Assembly (NCBI GenBank): GCA_014621425.1
Contig: JAANBB010000150.1
Location: 18,123 to 82,122 of the forward strand
Source: Cylindrodendrum hubeiense
Taxonomy: Eukaryota > Ascomycota > Sordariomycetes > Hypocreales > Nectriaceae
DNA length: 64,000 nucleotides
Reading direction: 5' to 3'
Shown in pieces: positions 1 to 11,282 of this stretch. The notes beneath the pieces are model-generated. The model saw nothing but the letters and a program-made list of their open reading frames with translations. It had not been told where the DNA came from and made no database searches. Made by a program: the position numbers and the translations under genes. Position 1 is the first letter of the stretch; every line of letters begins with the position of its first letter.

Positions 1-860
1 CGTCGTCGGTCGACGTTCCGGCCGGGGTCGCAGGCGAGACGCCGTTGTCGAGCTGTCACGAGAGGGGCGGAAGTGGTGAGACTGCGACGCCATACGGCGC
101 AATTGAGGGGGCGGGCGAGGATGTTGGCGGTCGCAGAGGGGGCGGCCGAGCTCAGGAGAGCAACGGCCGCGGATTGTGCATGCCAGCGGCCCATGACGGG
201 AGTTCAATTGGGCATGGTCGGACTGGTGAGAGGGAGATGGGCGGGCTGGAGGTTTGAAAGTGGGCGGCTTCTTGACGGAGCTGTGGCGGAACAACTGCGT
301 CAGGGACCCGCGCCTGACCACGGCAGGTGGCACGAGCCGGCCGGGGTCGCTATTATCCGTGCACCGCGTGCCTGGATGTTTGAATAGCAAGATACCGGCA
401 TGTCTCGGCAGCATCCAACACCACCCGCCTTGCAAACATCAATCAGGAGGAGAATATGCACGTATACACGTCACCAAAGGAACCGATGTGCTTCGTTTCT
501 TTGTGGGGAGGGCGACAAAGCCCCGGTCTTGCATTCTTTCCCCATCGTGCAACCCGTCATGCGGGAATGCACGAGCTGGCCGCTTCATGTGTTTCGGCAT
601 CTATATATAAGAATGGTCAAGATAGCAAGACAGTTGGCCGTCTTGCCTCAACTCAAAAAATTCAAACTGAGTCCCCCCCACTCCAAACGCCCTTCCATGT
701 TCTGCCTCCCCAGCCAAGGACATTAGAAATCGACCATAGTAGTACATGTCCATCGTCACGAATACAGCTTCTCATAGGGCTCCGGGTTGGCCCTGGAGAC
801 GTCATGTTTTGTTGTCTCCCTTTCCTCATTTCCTCCCTTCCTCTCAGTTCATCCTTTGCT
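1..860. other. Left-edge intergenic region, no gene recognised
   Basis: Open frames here are short or are antisense shadows running into NAB2, and none resembles a known family. A TATATATAAG string at 602-611 could be a core promoter element for a minus-strand gene lying off the left edge. It could equally be chance. The segment just downstream of it (about 620-860) is the 3' flank of NAB2. Confidence 0.4.
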
Positions 861-2433
861 TTAACCAATCACCTCGGTGTCTTGCACCTGTTCCTGCTTG
901 ATTCCCTCCTCCTCCGGCTTAATCAGCTCCTCATCCGCTTGATCATCCACAAACTTCCTCTCACTGACATGTTCCTCCTCGCCTCCTTCAGCGGTCCAGA
1001 CCTTATCCTTGAACCCTCCTTGCTGACCCGCCTCGTGCGCGAAGGCACAATTGGGGTTGAGGCACGGGCTGAACCTGCACTTGGTCTTGACGTGCGTGAA
1101 CTTGCAGTTGGACGTTGTGCAGTCAGCACCGTTTCGGCACAATGGCATCGATGGGTGCTTGAACGGACACCGGGGGTTATGGCAGTTAGGGAAGAACTTG
1201 CAGTCCTGCACGCTCTGGTGCGCAAGTCTGGCAGCTGGCGATGGATGTCGGCCGACACATTTGCGGTTTTTGCACGCAGCTCCGAAGCTGCAGTTGTCGC
1301 TGGAATCGATGGTGGCTCCGGGGGGTGCCGCCGGCGACTGGTGAGCGAACTTGCAGTCCTTGTTGGTGCAAGTCAGGTTGTATTTGCAGGTATCGTCGGG
1401 GTTGACGCCCTCGCGCTTGCCTTCCGACATGTCGACATCTGCACCCTCGCCCTCGCCCTCACCCGCGGGCTTGTTGGCGTCTTGCCTGTTGTTGTTCTGG
1501 TTCTGGCCTCTGCGGAAGTTGCTCCGGTTAGGGTCCTGGACCCGGTCAAAGAGGGACTTTCCGCGACGTTGGTTTCCAAATCCTCCTTGGTGGCCGTTAT
1601 TGGGAGCGCCGCCGCCGGCCATGAGCTGTTGCGATAGCTGGAACATCATCTGGTTTTGTTGTTCCAGCATGGCGACGAGCTCCATCTGATTGGGCTGGCC
1701 GCCCTGCATCATCCATTGTTGCGCCTGGGGACCACCGGCAGCCATGCCAGCCGCCATGCCGGCTTGGATGTTGGCAGCGCGGTTGTTGTTTCGGGCGATT
1801 CCTCCGCGGCCTCGAGGTCCGGTAGGGGGTGTGCGCCCGTGTGAGTTGATGCGCTCGACTCCACTCTGTCCTCGGACTCGGTGAAGTGCACCGTCGCTAG
1901 AGCGGTCCATGGCCTTGTTCATTTGGCCAAACAAACGCTTATCTCGACCACCTCTTTGGTTTGCGCTGCCGTTGCCGTTGCGCATTGAGCGAGGGCCAGT
2001 AGGTCTATTCAGAAGTCAGTCAGGGGTAGGCCTAGGTTTTCGGGGAAAGGGAAACATACGCATTCAGTTCTGATACGTCACCAGCAGCCATGTCTGTGTC
2101 CATGTCGCCGGCCATCGCGCCGTCTTGGGGCGCTTCAACCATTGAATCATTGCCGCCGTTGAGTTGTGTGTTGAGCACCTCGATCTGTTCGAACAGCCAC
2201 GTTGAGAAATCGCGGGTGCTAGGGTCGTCGGGCCCCAGGCCCAGAAGGTCGCCGGAAAGCTCTGCAGCAATCTGATCTTGTGTCTTGCCGTTGACCAGCA
2301 TGAGGATGATGTACTCGGCGAGGGCAGAGTCATCCGCACCGCCAGTTCCCCATCCGACCTCGACCAGCTTTGGCTGGATGGCGACGGTAAGCGCATCCGC
2401 CAGAGGCGTGTTGAGGCTGACTTCGACAGGCAT
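861..2433 (-). CDS. NAB2: Nuclear polyadenylated RNA-binding protein Nab2 (CCCH zinc fingers)
   Basis: Two exons, 2433-2060 and 2004-861, joined across a GTATGT...TAG intron of 55 nt with the frame preserved, give 505 residues. Residues 1-100 match the Nab2 N-terminal PWI-like fold in character. The middle holds an RGG-type stretch and a Q/M-rich segment. Residues about 331-448 carry five CCCH fingers of the form Cx5Cx4-6Cx3H (for example CKYNLTC...CKFAH and CRFSPC...CAFAH). Nab2 binds poly(A) tails, limits tail length and couples maturation to nuclear export. I chose the ATG at 2433 because the MPVEVSLNTPLADAL start fits the family. An in-frame ATG at 2511 would add 26 residues. Yeast Nab2 has seven fingers, so five recognisable ones may mean two have degenerated or that this lineage differs. 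Confidence 0.93.
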
Positions 2434-4145
2434 TTTGAGGGTGAGAGGGGGGGTTGCGAAAGGGTCGCGGACTTGGGTGGCGGATAGTATCGCCGCGAGC
2501 CTCGTCGACACTCAGGCTTCAGAGACGCGTTTTTTTGAGTGGGAGCAATTCGCGTCGCGTATGGAAGGGGTCGATCGCAATGTCGCGGGGGTAATATGGG
2601 TTGATTCGCGCAGTCTCACCGATTGTGAGATGGCGGGTCGTTTCACGGGCAAAGTTGTAGCAAGCTTTGAAGTGGTTGAGTTGAGTAGATAAAGCTCTGC
2701 CTGGCGTCACGGAGAAGTCGAGAAGAATGGGTCGCATGGGTCACGTGATGAGCGCCTCTTGTTCAACGGTGGCTGCCGTTTGGGGGCCCCGACCGCTAGA
2801 GCAGCATTTGTGATTTGCGGACATGATTGATTGTTCATCCCTTAGATAAGGTCGTTAGGCTTCTGTTCGGGGTTATGGTGCCCATTGTCTGGACGGAAAG
2901 GGCGCCCATTTACGCGGCCGGACATAGTAGAACGTAGCCAGAAGATTCTCGGTGACGGGCGAATCCTGGAGTAGAGAGATGATGCTCGTGGCTCGCTGCG
3001 CACCCAACGGAGTATTAGTCAGCCCGCCGTCTACAACAGTCATCGGCCACCATGCCTTGAATGTCGGCGCCCAGCACTGGCGAGACGAGAGGAAAAGAGG
3101 ATTTCCTATCAGTTATTCATACTATCGCAGTACGTGGGTGTCTGTAATATTTTCTCAAGTGATGCTCAAGTGACTCCCAAGTCGTTTGTGGACAAACAAC
3201 GGCTCTTGGCGACCCCAGCCCCCCCGCACGCCAGTCCGAGCCTAACAGGCTGGTGACGTCCGTGATGAAGCGAAGTGAAGCATCCATCCCCTGTCGCGTC
3301 TCGGCAGTTTTCTATGTCGCCACCCACTTCCATTTATTCCCCGCAAAACAAGAACAAATCCAACAGCGCGGGGGTTTCCATCATGAGGCTGCCGGGTGGG
3401 GGGCCGGAGACGACGACGACGACGGCGACGTACTCTCTGAGAGTCGAACCCTGCTTAGAGTTCATCGGTGCCCCTTTCATTTGGCGGCCGTGCCCGTTGC
3501 TCATCAAACGGGCAACCAAAACGGAGGACCCTTTATCAGGCACTAATTAGTCGTGTCGTGATGAGTGAGTGGTCGAACTGGAGGGTAGTATATCTGTGAC
3601 CTCGTGTCTGTGGGTGGACTACTCATTAATCTGCAGACGACATCCGTAGCTTAAATTTTAAGGCATGATGCCTGATGCATGCACCTTGCTTCTTCTCCAA
3701 AGGTAATTCCTGCTGGGCTATGTGTATCATCGAAGGCCTTTTACGGCCAACCAATTATGGAGTACGGAGTTGACTTGGTTCTTGATTCTTGGTTCTTGAG
3801 CAAGGCGGCCGCAGGAGGTTGGTCCGGCCTGGTTGGGCTCAGCCTCCGAGCCTGTTCATTGCCGAAGGAATGCAATAACCATGACCCCAACATCCGACGG
3901 CAATGTACGTGGCGATGGGCGGATGCATGTGTGGTTGGCAAAACCCGGGCTGGAAAGCAAGCCTCGTCCCCCTTCAGGGTTCGTCTGATGATTCCCCGGC
4001 GAGATACCGATACCCCAGTGGGTCTCAGTGCAGGATATGCCATGTCAGTATGATGCGTGATGGACGACCGTGGCTTGGTCGGTGGATGAGGAATGGCTTG
4101 AATGGCTTTCGAATCCGGCCGCCTTCAGCCGAGCCAGAGCAAGGA

Positions 4146-4222
4146 GAGACAAAAATAAAAATATAGACAAAAATAAACAAAAAGTAAACAAAAATAAAAG
4201 TAAAAGTAAAAATAAAAAGAAA
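4146..4222. repeat. A-rich low-complexity tract
   Basis: About 75 bases on the plus strand consist almost only of A with interspersed T, G and C, in AAAATA and AAAGTA-like units. It stands out sharply from the GC-rich surroundings. Plus-strand reading gives poly-Lys/Asn, so it is not plausible coding sequence. Such tracts can exclude nucleosomes or mark an ancient insertion tail. Confidence 0.8.
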
Positions 4223-4689
4223 CCAGCACCAAGACAGTTAAGTCATCCACGAGCGAGTCCTTGCTGATGGACGGGCTGCGAAAGGAACAAAGGTCCGCGC
4301 CAGTGAGCAACCACCCACCTCCTTTGCCCCTTGCCCCAGCAAACTGCGGCTCCTGCCTGCATCACGCTGTAGCTACAGCACCACTTGGTACAACGAGTGT
4401 TCGACAGCTGACGGCAGTAGTGGGCTGCGCTGCGCTGCGGAGCGTCGGCGATTAATAACTTCGGGACCTTTGTCTGGCTGCCAACCGGCGGCGAGGCTCT
4501 AACCCAGCGTATCACTCTCTTCTCTCATAAGTTGCTGCAAGCCGCCGCCTGTTTACGAGCAAGCGCCAGCCCCAAACCCAGCTCCAGCCCGTCAGTCACA
4601 ATTATAGCATCGGGCTGAGACCCACGAGCTCCTCCCGTTGGCGCGTGGGCCCGTGGGATTCGTCCTGTCTTCTACCTGCCGCAAGCCCT

Positions 4690-4735
4690 ACAGCCCCTAC
4701 AGGCTACAGCTCCTACAGCCCCTACAGCCCCGACG
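4690..4735. repeat. Short imperfect CTACAG repeats
   Basis: CCCTACAG/GCTACAG/CCTACAG units recur about six times with variable spacing in a pyrimidine-rich stretch. The function is unknown. It lies in the long upstream region of the GH20 gene. Confidence 0.6.
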
Positions 4736-5223
4736 GACCGTGTACAGCAACCCCTACGAATAATAAGCCTGCTGCTCCTTGTCGCCCGACGCCGGCATCC
4801 TGACATTTCCCGCTACCAGCACCATCCCGGTCTCACGTTGTAGCGCTCAGCCTGCGCCCGGGCTCCCAGAGTCCAGCTACCTGCCTACCTGCCTAGGTAC
4901 CTGGTGAGGCTTCAGCATCGCATCACGTCAAGACAACAACCCAGAAACGGACGCCGCATTCTGGCATTCACACCATCCAGTGCGCCTCTGCGCCGACCTT
5001 GATACCCCGCCAACCACCTTTGTCGTGGTCGCAGTGCAGATCCAAGCAACCGTCGCCTGCGCTTCGCTGCCGGGCGTGTAACGTTGCGCGACGCCGCGTC
5101 CCGTCACTGCTGTCCTACGTCGTCTCCCGAGCATCGCAGCTGTCGTGAGAGGCACCACGCGCACACCCGCGCACCCGCACACCTGCACGCGAGGCACGGA
5201 CTCTGGCACTGGGTTCTAGGATC

Positions 5224-5310
5224 ACTGGGACCACTGGGTTTACTGGGTTTACTGGGTTTACTGGGTTCACCGGGTTCACCAGGTTCACCAGGTTCACCAG
5301 GTTCACCCAC
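5224..5310. repeat. 9-bp tandem repeat (CTGGGTTTA / CCAGGTTCA)
   Basis: Nine to ten consecutive 9-bp units start as CTGGGTTTA and grade into CCGGGTTCA and CCAGGTTCA. Because the unit is a multiple of three, several frames stay open through it. No start or homology supports translation. It ends about 390 bp before the hexosaminidase start codon, so it is in that gene's promoter or 5' leader. Confidence 0.85.
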
Positions 5311-5696
5311 GACCATTGATTCACTGGGATTCTAGCTCTTGCAGATCCCACCTTCTGGCTCTTGGGATCCTCCAGACTGCTACTGTACCTCCCCGAGACT
5401 GCCGTGGCTTGGGCCCTTGCATGGAATCCCATCCAATAAATCCTCCCAAGCACATACGAGGGGCTGGTCCTCGGACTTCACGCATCCCCAACACACGGCC
5501 CGGCCTTATTTAACTGGAATCCCCGTGCCACAGCCGCTGCCTCTGCATCTGGCTCCCGGTTCTTGGATTCCTTATAGGTGGCCGTCTCTCCCACCCTATT
5601 TCCCTTTCCATCAATTGATACCCTCTTCTTAATTAGAGACTTGGCCCCTGTCGTCTGCCGGTCTGTCTCATTCCTGCCGATCCATCACTGCCCACC

Positions 5697-7580
5697 ATGT
5701 GGTCCAAACCTCTCCTCGCCGTGGCCGCCCTCGCCCTCGGCCCCGTCAACGCCCTTTGGCCTGTCCCTCAGAAGATTTCCACCGGAGAGAAAGTCCTCTT
5801 CATCGACCAGACCCTCGATGTCACCTACAATGGAGACTCTGTACGCTGAATCCCCCCCTGTGGTGCCGCCGGTGACCATGACGCTTTGATGCACAATACT
5901 GAGACCTTGTTCAATAAACAGATTTCCTATACTTATGGGTACTCCCCCAGCTCCGGCTCCGACTTCAGCAGCAAGGAAATCGTCCAGGCCGGCGTGTCTC
6001 GTGCCTTCCAGGCCATCTTCCAGGACAACTTTGTTCCATGGAAGCTCCGTGAGCGCAACTCTGACTTCGAGCCTGACGTCTATGAGACGAAGACTTTTGT
6101 CAAGTCCATCCAGATCACCCAGACTGAAAAGGACGATGCCAGCGCCTTCAAGCCTCTCGCTGGTGAAGTAGATGAGTCGTACACACTGACCCTCTCTGAG
6201 GATGGCCAGGCCGTTATCAAGGCCAAGTCGTCCGTCGGCTGCCTCCACGCACTGGAGTCATTCCTTCAGCTTTTCTTCAAGCACAGCTCTGGCACCTTTT
6301 GGTACACCCCGCACGCCCCCGTCTCTATCGAGGACGAGCCCAAGTTCCCCCATCGCGGTGTCTTGCTCGACGTCGCTCGTTCGTGGTTCGAGGTCGACGA
6401 CATCAAGCATACCATTGACGCCATGGCCTGGAACAAGATGAACCGCCTCCACCTCCACGTTACTGACTCCCAGTCGTGGCCCCTTGAGATTCCCGCCCTG
6501 CCTAAGCTGGCCGAGGAAGGCGCCTACCGCAAGGGTCTCTCGTACTCGCCCGAAGATATCAAGGGCATCTACGAGTACGGCGTCCACCGTGGCGTCGAGG
6601 TCATCATGGAGATTGATATGCCCGGTCACATCGGTGTCGTCGAGTTGGCTTACAAGGACCTCATCGTTGCTTACAATGAGAAGCCCTACCAGTGGTGGTG
6701 TGCCGAGCCCCCTTGCGGCGCGTTCCGCATGAACAGCACTGCTGTGTACGATTTCCTCGACACTTTGTTCGAAGACCTTTTCCCCCGTATCGCGCCCTAC
6801 ACCGCCTACTTCCACACTGGTGGAGACGAGCTCAACAAGAACGACTCGATGCTGGATCCCGATATCCAGTCCAACGACACTGAGGTTCTCACCCCGCTCT
6901 TGCAGACCTTTATTGATTATGCCCACGGCAAGGTCCGAGACGCGGGCCTGACCCCGTTCGTGTGGGAGGAGATGATTACCGACTGGAACATCACTCTTGG
7001 CGACGATGTCGTCGTTCAGTCGTGGTTGGGCGGAACCGCTGTCAAGGATCTAGCTGAGGCTGGCCACAAGGTCATTAACAGTGACTACAATTTCTGGGTG
7101 AGTGAACTTGCTGTAGATTCCAAGGAAAAGCGCCATACTAATGATAGATGACAGTACCTTGATTGTGGCCGTGGCCAGTGGCTCAACTTTGAGAACGGCG
7201 AAGCCTTCCAGACCTTCTACCCCTTCAACGATTGGTGTGGCCCTTCCAAGAGCTGGCGCCTCGTGTACTCGCACGACCCGGCCGCCGGACTGTCCAAGGA
7301 GGATGCGAAGCTGGTGCTCGGTGGCGAGGTGGCGGTCTGGTCCGAGACCATCGACGCCGTCAACTTGGACTCGCTGGTTTGGCCGCGAGCTAGTGCAGCC
7401 GGTGAGGTGCTCTGGTCTGGACGCCAGGACTCGGCGGGTCAGAACCGCTCGCAGTACGATGCCGCGCCGCGGTTGGCAGAGATGCGTGAGCGCATGGTTG
7501 CTCGAGGAGTGCGGGCTTCGCCCGTTCAGATGCCCTTCTGCACCCAGGGCGACCCAAGTGAGTGCGGTTATACTCCTTAG
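5697..7580 (+). CDS. Secreted beta-N-acetylhexosaminidase, GH20
   Basis: Three exons, 5697-5840, 5922-7097 and 7155-7580, give 581 residues, a normal length for a fungal GH20 enzyme. Residues 1-19 are a hydrophobic signal peptide (MWSKPLLAVAALALG...). The catalytic Asp-Glu pair of GH20 is visible in HTGGDELN (D350, E351). The downstream SQSWP, EIDMPGH and VWEE motifs also fit the TIM-barrel domain. The enzyme removes terminal GlcNAc or GalNAc and in fungi works with chitinases on chitin oligomers, outside the cell or in the wall. Several N-glycosylation sequons are present. The first exon was chosen because a CCACC-ATG start, signal peptide and GTACGC donor join in frame to the long exon. It lacks close metabolic neighbours. 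Confidence 0.95.
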
Positions 7581-9315
7581 AGGAGTGTGCGGATTCCCGC
7601 CAGTTGTTGATTTCTCTTCATCTCGTACATACCTACTTGCATTCTCATGGAGTCTGGTTTCATGACAATTGAATCAATGGTTTCTAGTTGGTCCCAGTGT
7701 ATATCCCGTGCCATTTCAACGCATTTTTGGTAACTGCATCGTATGTTGTAAGTTTGAGGATGAGCCAGAGAGTGAGTTAGAAAGTGAGACGACCGAGACG
7801 ACCGGAACGATACGGAACGGGGCGACCGGGGACCCGGGCGGGGGCTTCGGCTCCGACAAGTGGGGTATTACTTAGCGCCACCCCGGACGGAGCCATGAGT
7901 TAGGCCGTAGAACCGGTTACCTGCCATCTGGGGACTTGATGGGCGTAATGTTGTATTGCACTAGGCTCGTAGTAGAGTTAGCTATTGCACATCGGCAAGG
8001 TCAGCTGGGGCGCCACAGACTCCGGCGCTGGTGGTGGCGGCACGTTGACGAGAGCTCGGCATGTGATGGCCAACGTGTCGTATTCTGGTGTGGGAGGTAT
8101 TGTGGTTATACCTTGCATTTGTGAGTGCGTTTGGCACATGAGTTACACCATCGAGGCTCCGGTGTTGGGCGAAGGTGTGCAGCAGATGCCGCGTCTCGAA
8201 TCCGGGGAAGGCCGGGGGGTGATTCGCTCGGTACATGGACATGGCCTGATGTTATCGAGGCACGGCCGCCGAGGCCGCTTACCTCATGACGGAGGTGGGA
8301 GAGCGTATTGGTAACTAAGTGCTAGACGGGAACTCGAGGAGATTCTTGAGAGATGGGGGCCCAAACACACGGTCTGGGGCTGGCCGGAGACTTCCCTTTT
8401 CAGCCATGTTACCGTTTTGGGGATCCTGATCGTCGACCCTGGCCCAGACCGCTGTGTTTCCTCCCACGTCACGAACTCCAGGTGAGCTTCTGAGATTCGG
8501 CTTCAGGTACAGTCTCTAAGCGTACTTATTTCTCGACTCTAGGTTGTCTGCCCTGCCATTCCTTCCCTAGGGACCTGATGCATTGTTGTGCTTACACAAC
8601 TGGGGGGCGGCTCTTATAACTTTTCATGTCAGATTCCCAGCTTAGATGATGGAAAGCACACGATTACACGACAACATATCTCCATACCGCATATTTCCAC
8701 CTCCCAGTATACCTTCAACTAGATGCAGAACATGCCCCGCGAAAGATGCCCATTACCCCGCCATCAATCCCAAAACCCTCCTCCACACCCACCCAAACAA
8801 GGGCCCCCCTGCCTCGGCAAACGTCCCGCATCCAACACAACCGCGAGGCATCTGAAAGTGACATTTCTCAATTGTCCCGACACCCCGCCTCCGGTGCCAA
8901 AAGAAAACATCTGCGCCGTCTCGATCGGGTAATCGGTTCGTCCTAGCGACTCTGTCTGGGTCAGGGGGTGAGGGGAACGTCGTGGTTCTCCTTTGCGCTG
9001 TGTGCGATTGGTTGGCCTGGAAGGGGCCACAACAGGTTCTGATACTTAGGTATGCCGGGATTTGCCTTGCGTCCGAGAGTTGGAAAAGCTCTTGTGGGAT
9101 TTATATCAAGGATCCTGCTGCTATGGTGGTTCCACTTGTAACTTGGCATCTAATCGTGTTGGATGACTTATACCGAGCCCCACCGCATTGGACCCTCAAG
9201 TCAATGAGACAAGCATTATCTTATGATTGTTTCTATTGAACAATAGTTTCGTCAATTCCATTCCATTACTTTCATCACTATACGTATATCTTACTATATC
9301 CATCAACCTCCTAAA
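7581..9315. other. Intergenic region, no gene recognised
   Basis: This stretch carries the 3' flank of the hexosaminidase and the promoter of the P450. Open frames are under about 110 codons, overlap on both strands and look like chance. No repeat stands out. Confidence 0.5.
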
Positions 9316-11032
9316 ATGGGCCTCGTCGAAGCCGTCTTGGAGCAAGTCTCCCTCAAAACATTCTTCGCCGTTCTCATCGCCGTCTACTCCGTCTGGCATG
9401 TTATCTGCCGCATCGATGAGCATCGGCGCATCACACGCCTTGGAAAATATGGTCTACAACTCAAGTCTTACGCTCCGCTCGGTAAGTCCTCGGTCCCCTG
9501 TCGGTCACACACTTCATGGCTCACGTACCTCATACAGGTCTCGATAACCTCTTTAAGACTGTCCGAGCCACCATAAACCACGAAAACCTCGAATTCTGGC
9601 GCAACACCCTCCTTCTGCCTGTTAACTCCTGGACCTCTGAGGCACGCGTTCTCAACATGCGCATAATCTTCACCGCCGACCCGGCCAATCTCAAAGCCAT
9701 CCTGGCAACGCAGTTTGGCGACTACGGCAAGGGTAAGCCCTTCCACGCCGAGTGGAAGGACTTCCTCGGCGACAGTATCTTCACCACCGACGGGCATCAA
9801 TGGCATGCCAGCCGCCAGCTCATCCGACCCCAGTTCACCCGTGACCGTGTCAGCGACTTGCACTGTTTCGAATCGCACATGCAAACGTTTTTCCGTGCCA
9901 TTGCGAACGGTGGACCGCTGGATGGGGAAAATCAGAAGGTAGATATGGACGGTGTCAATGGGAGGGTGATGGATATTAGCAGCTTGTTCTTCCGTTACAC
10001 ACTGGACGTGGCAACCGAATTCCTCCTGGGATCAGATGTGAAGTCCCTTACGTGAGTATCCTACCTTCAACTCTCATATTTGTCGACAAAACTATTTCAT
10101 ACTGACCGTATAATAGGAACCCTGTCCAAGAGTTCGCCGAGGCTTTCAACGAAGTCCAGCGCATCCAGAATATCATTGCACGGACATCTAAGGCACGCCA
10201 CTTTTACCCAAAGTTCGCCTTCTGGCGCAACCTCAAGGTGGTTCACCAGTTTATCAACTTCTACATCGAGCGAGCCCTGCGCATGAGCCCCGAGGAACTC
10301 GCCCTCAAGTCCAAGGACGACCACAGCTACACATTCCTGCACGCCCTCGCTGGCTTTACCCGGGACCGCACCGCCCTGCGCGACCAGATCATGAGCATCC
10401 TCATCGCTGGCCGAGACACCACCGCTTGCACTCTGTCTTGGGCGCTCTATGAGATGGGTCGCCATCCAGAGGTCGTCCATAGGCTGCGAGCCGAGCTCCT
10501 CAACACTGTCGGACCTACGCGAACTCCGACATACGAGGACCTGAAGAATATGCCCTACATGAAGGCCATCCTCAACGAGACTCTGCGCTTGTACCCAGCA
10601 GTTCCCTTCAACGTCCGACTCGCCCTCAAAGATACGACGCTCCCGCGCGGTGGCGGCCCAGACGGCACTGAGCCCCTGGCAGTGCTTAAGGACACGCCCA
10701 TCGCATACTCAACATTAGTTATGCAGCGCCGCGCAGACTTATACCCGCCCGTGTCGGACAAGTTTGCTCATCCAGATGTCTTCAGCCCCGAGCGGTGGGA
10801 GCACTGGCATCCGAAGCCACACGAGTACATCCCCTTCAACGCGGGCCCGCGGATCTGTATCGGGCAGCAGTTCGCGTTGACCGAGATGAGCTACGTTCTG
10901 TGCCGCATGTTCCAGCGGTACGAAAAGGTGGTGAGCTACATGCACGACGTTGACGGCGGGATTCCCATGCTCAAGGCGGATATTGTGCTGTCGCCGGGTC
11001 AGGGGGTGCGGGTAGCTTTCTGGGAGGCCTAG
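9316..11032 (+). CDS. Cytochrome P450, CYP52-clan (n-alkane/fatty acid hydroxylase-like)
   Basis: Exons 9316-9481, 9538-10051 and 10117-11032 join in frame to 531 residues. An N-terminal hydrophobic anchor (about residues 14-33) predicts ER attachment. The I-helix reads AGRDTTA, the K-helix ExxR is ETLR, PERW follows, and the heme loop is FNAGPRICIG with the axial cysteine at residue 474. The pattern around the heme loop (IGQQFALTE) is typical of CYP52 and related filamentous-fungal families such as CYP539, CYP584 and CYP655, which hydroxylate alkanes or fatty acids. The exact family needs a similarity search. No reductase or biosynthetic genes lie nearby, so a catabolic role is more likely than a cluster role. 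It converges on the aminotransferase gene, with 250 bp between stops. Confidence 0.93.
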
Positions 11033-11282
11033 TCTTGGTTTCTTTGATTTGATTGTCTGCAGCCGAGTCCTATAATGATGTGCATGAAAGCCCTTGGGAT
11101 TTCCAATGACTAGTTCGATAGGCCCATATTTACTACCCTCTTTTGAACTATGTTGGATGCTGACATGATTGATACCGTTGCCCAACTACCCCGTTCGCAA
11201 TGCATATCCAAGAAACAGCCAAATACAATCATGTCGCCGTCAAGAATCCCTTTCTCCTCAACCCACATACAGTACGCTAGTT

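Larger units (their letters stand above)
2434..5696. other. Long intergenic region between NAB2 and the hexosaminidase gene
   Basis: No gene is supported in about 3.3 kb. The region should contain the NAB2 promoter at its left end and the promoter and leader of the GH20 gene at its right end. It holds an A-rich tract (4146-4222), CTACAG-type repeats (about 4690-4735), a TAGGTACCT-type palindrome (4878-4903) and a 9-bp tandem array (5224-5310), each listed separately. Confidence 0.5.

Noticed and set aside
456..1637. Plus-strand open frame of 393 codons
   Set aside because: It lies antisense to the NAB2 zinc-finger exon. It is open only because of codon bias on the opposite strand and has no domain.
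3430..3475. tRNA-like B-box (GGTTCGACTC on the minus strand)
   Set aside because: No complementary T-stem, no A-box at the right distance and no acceptor stem can be drawn.
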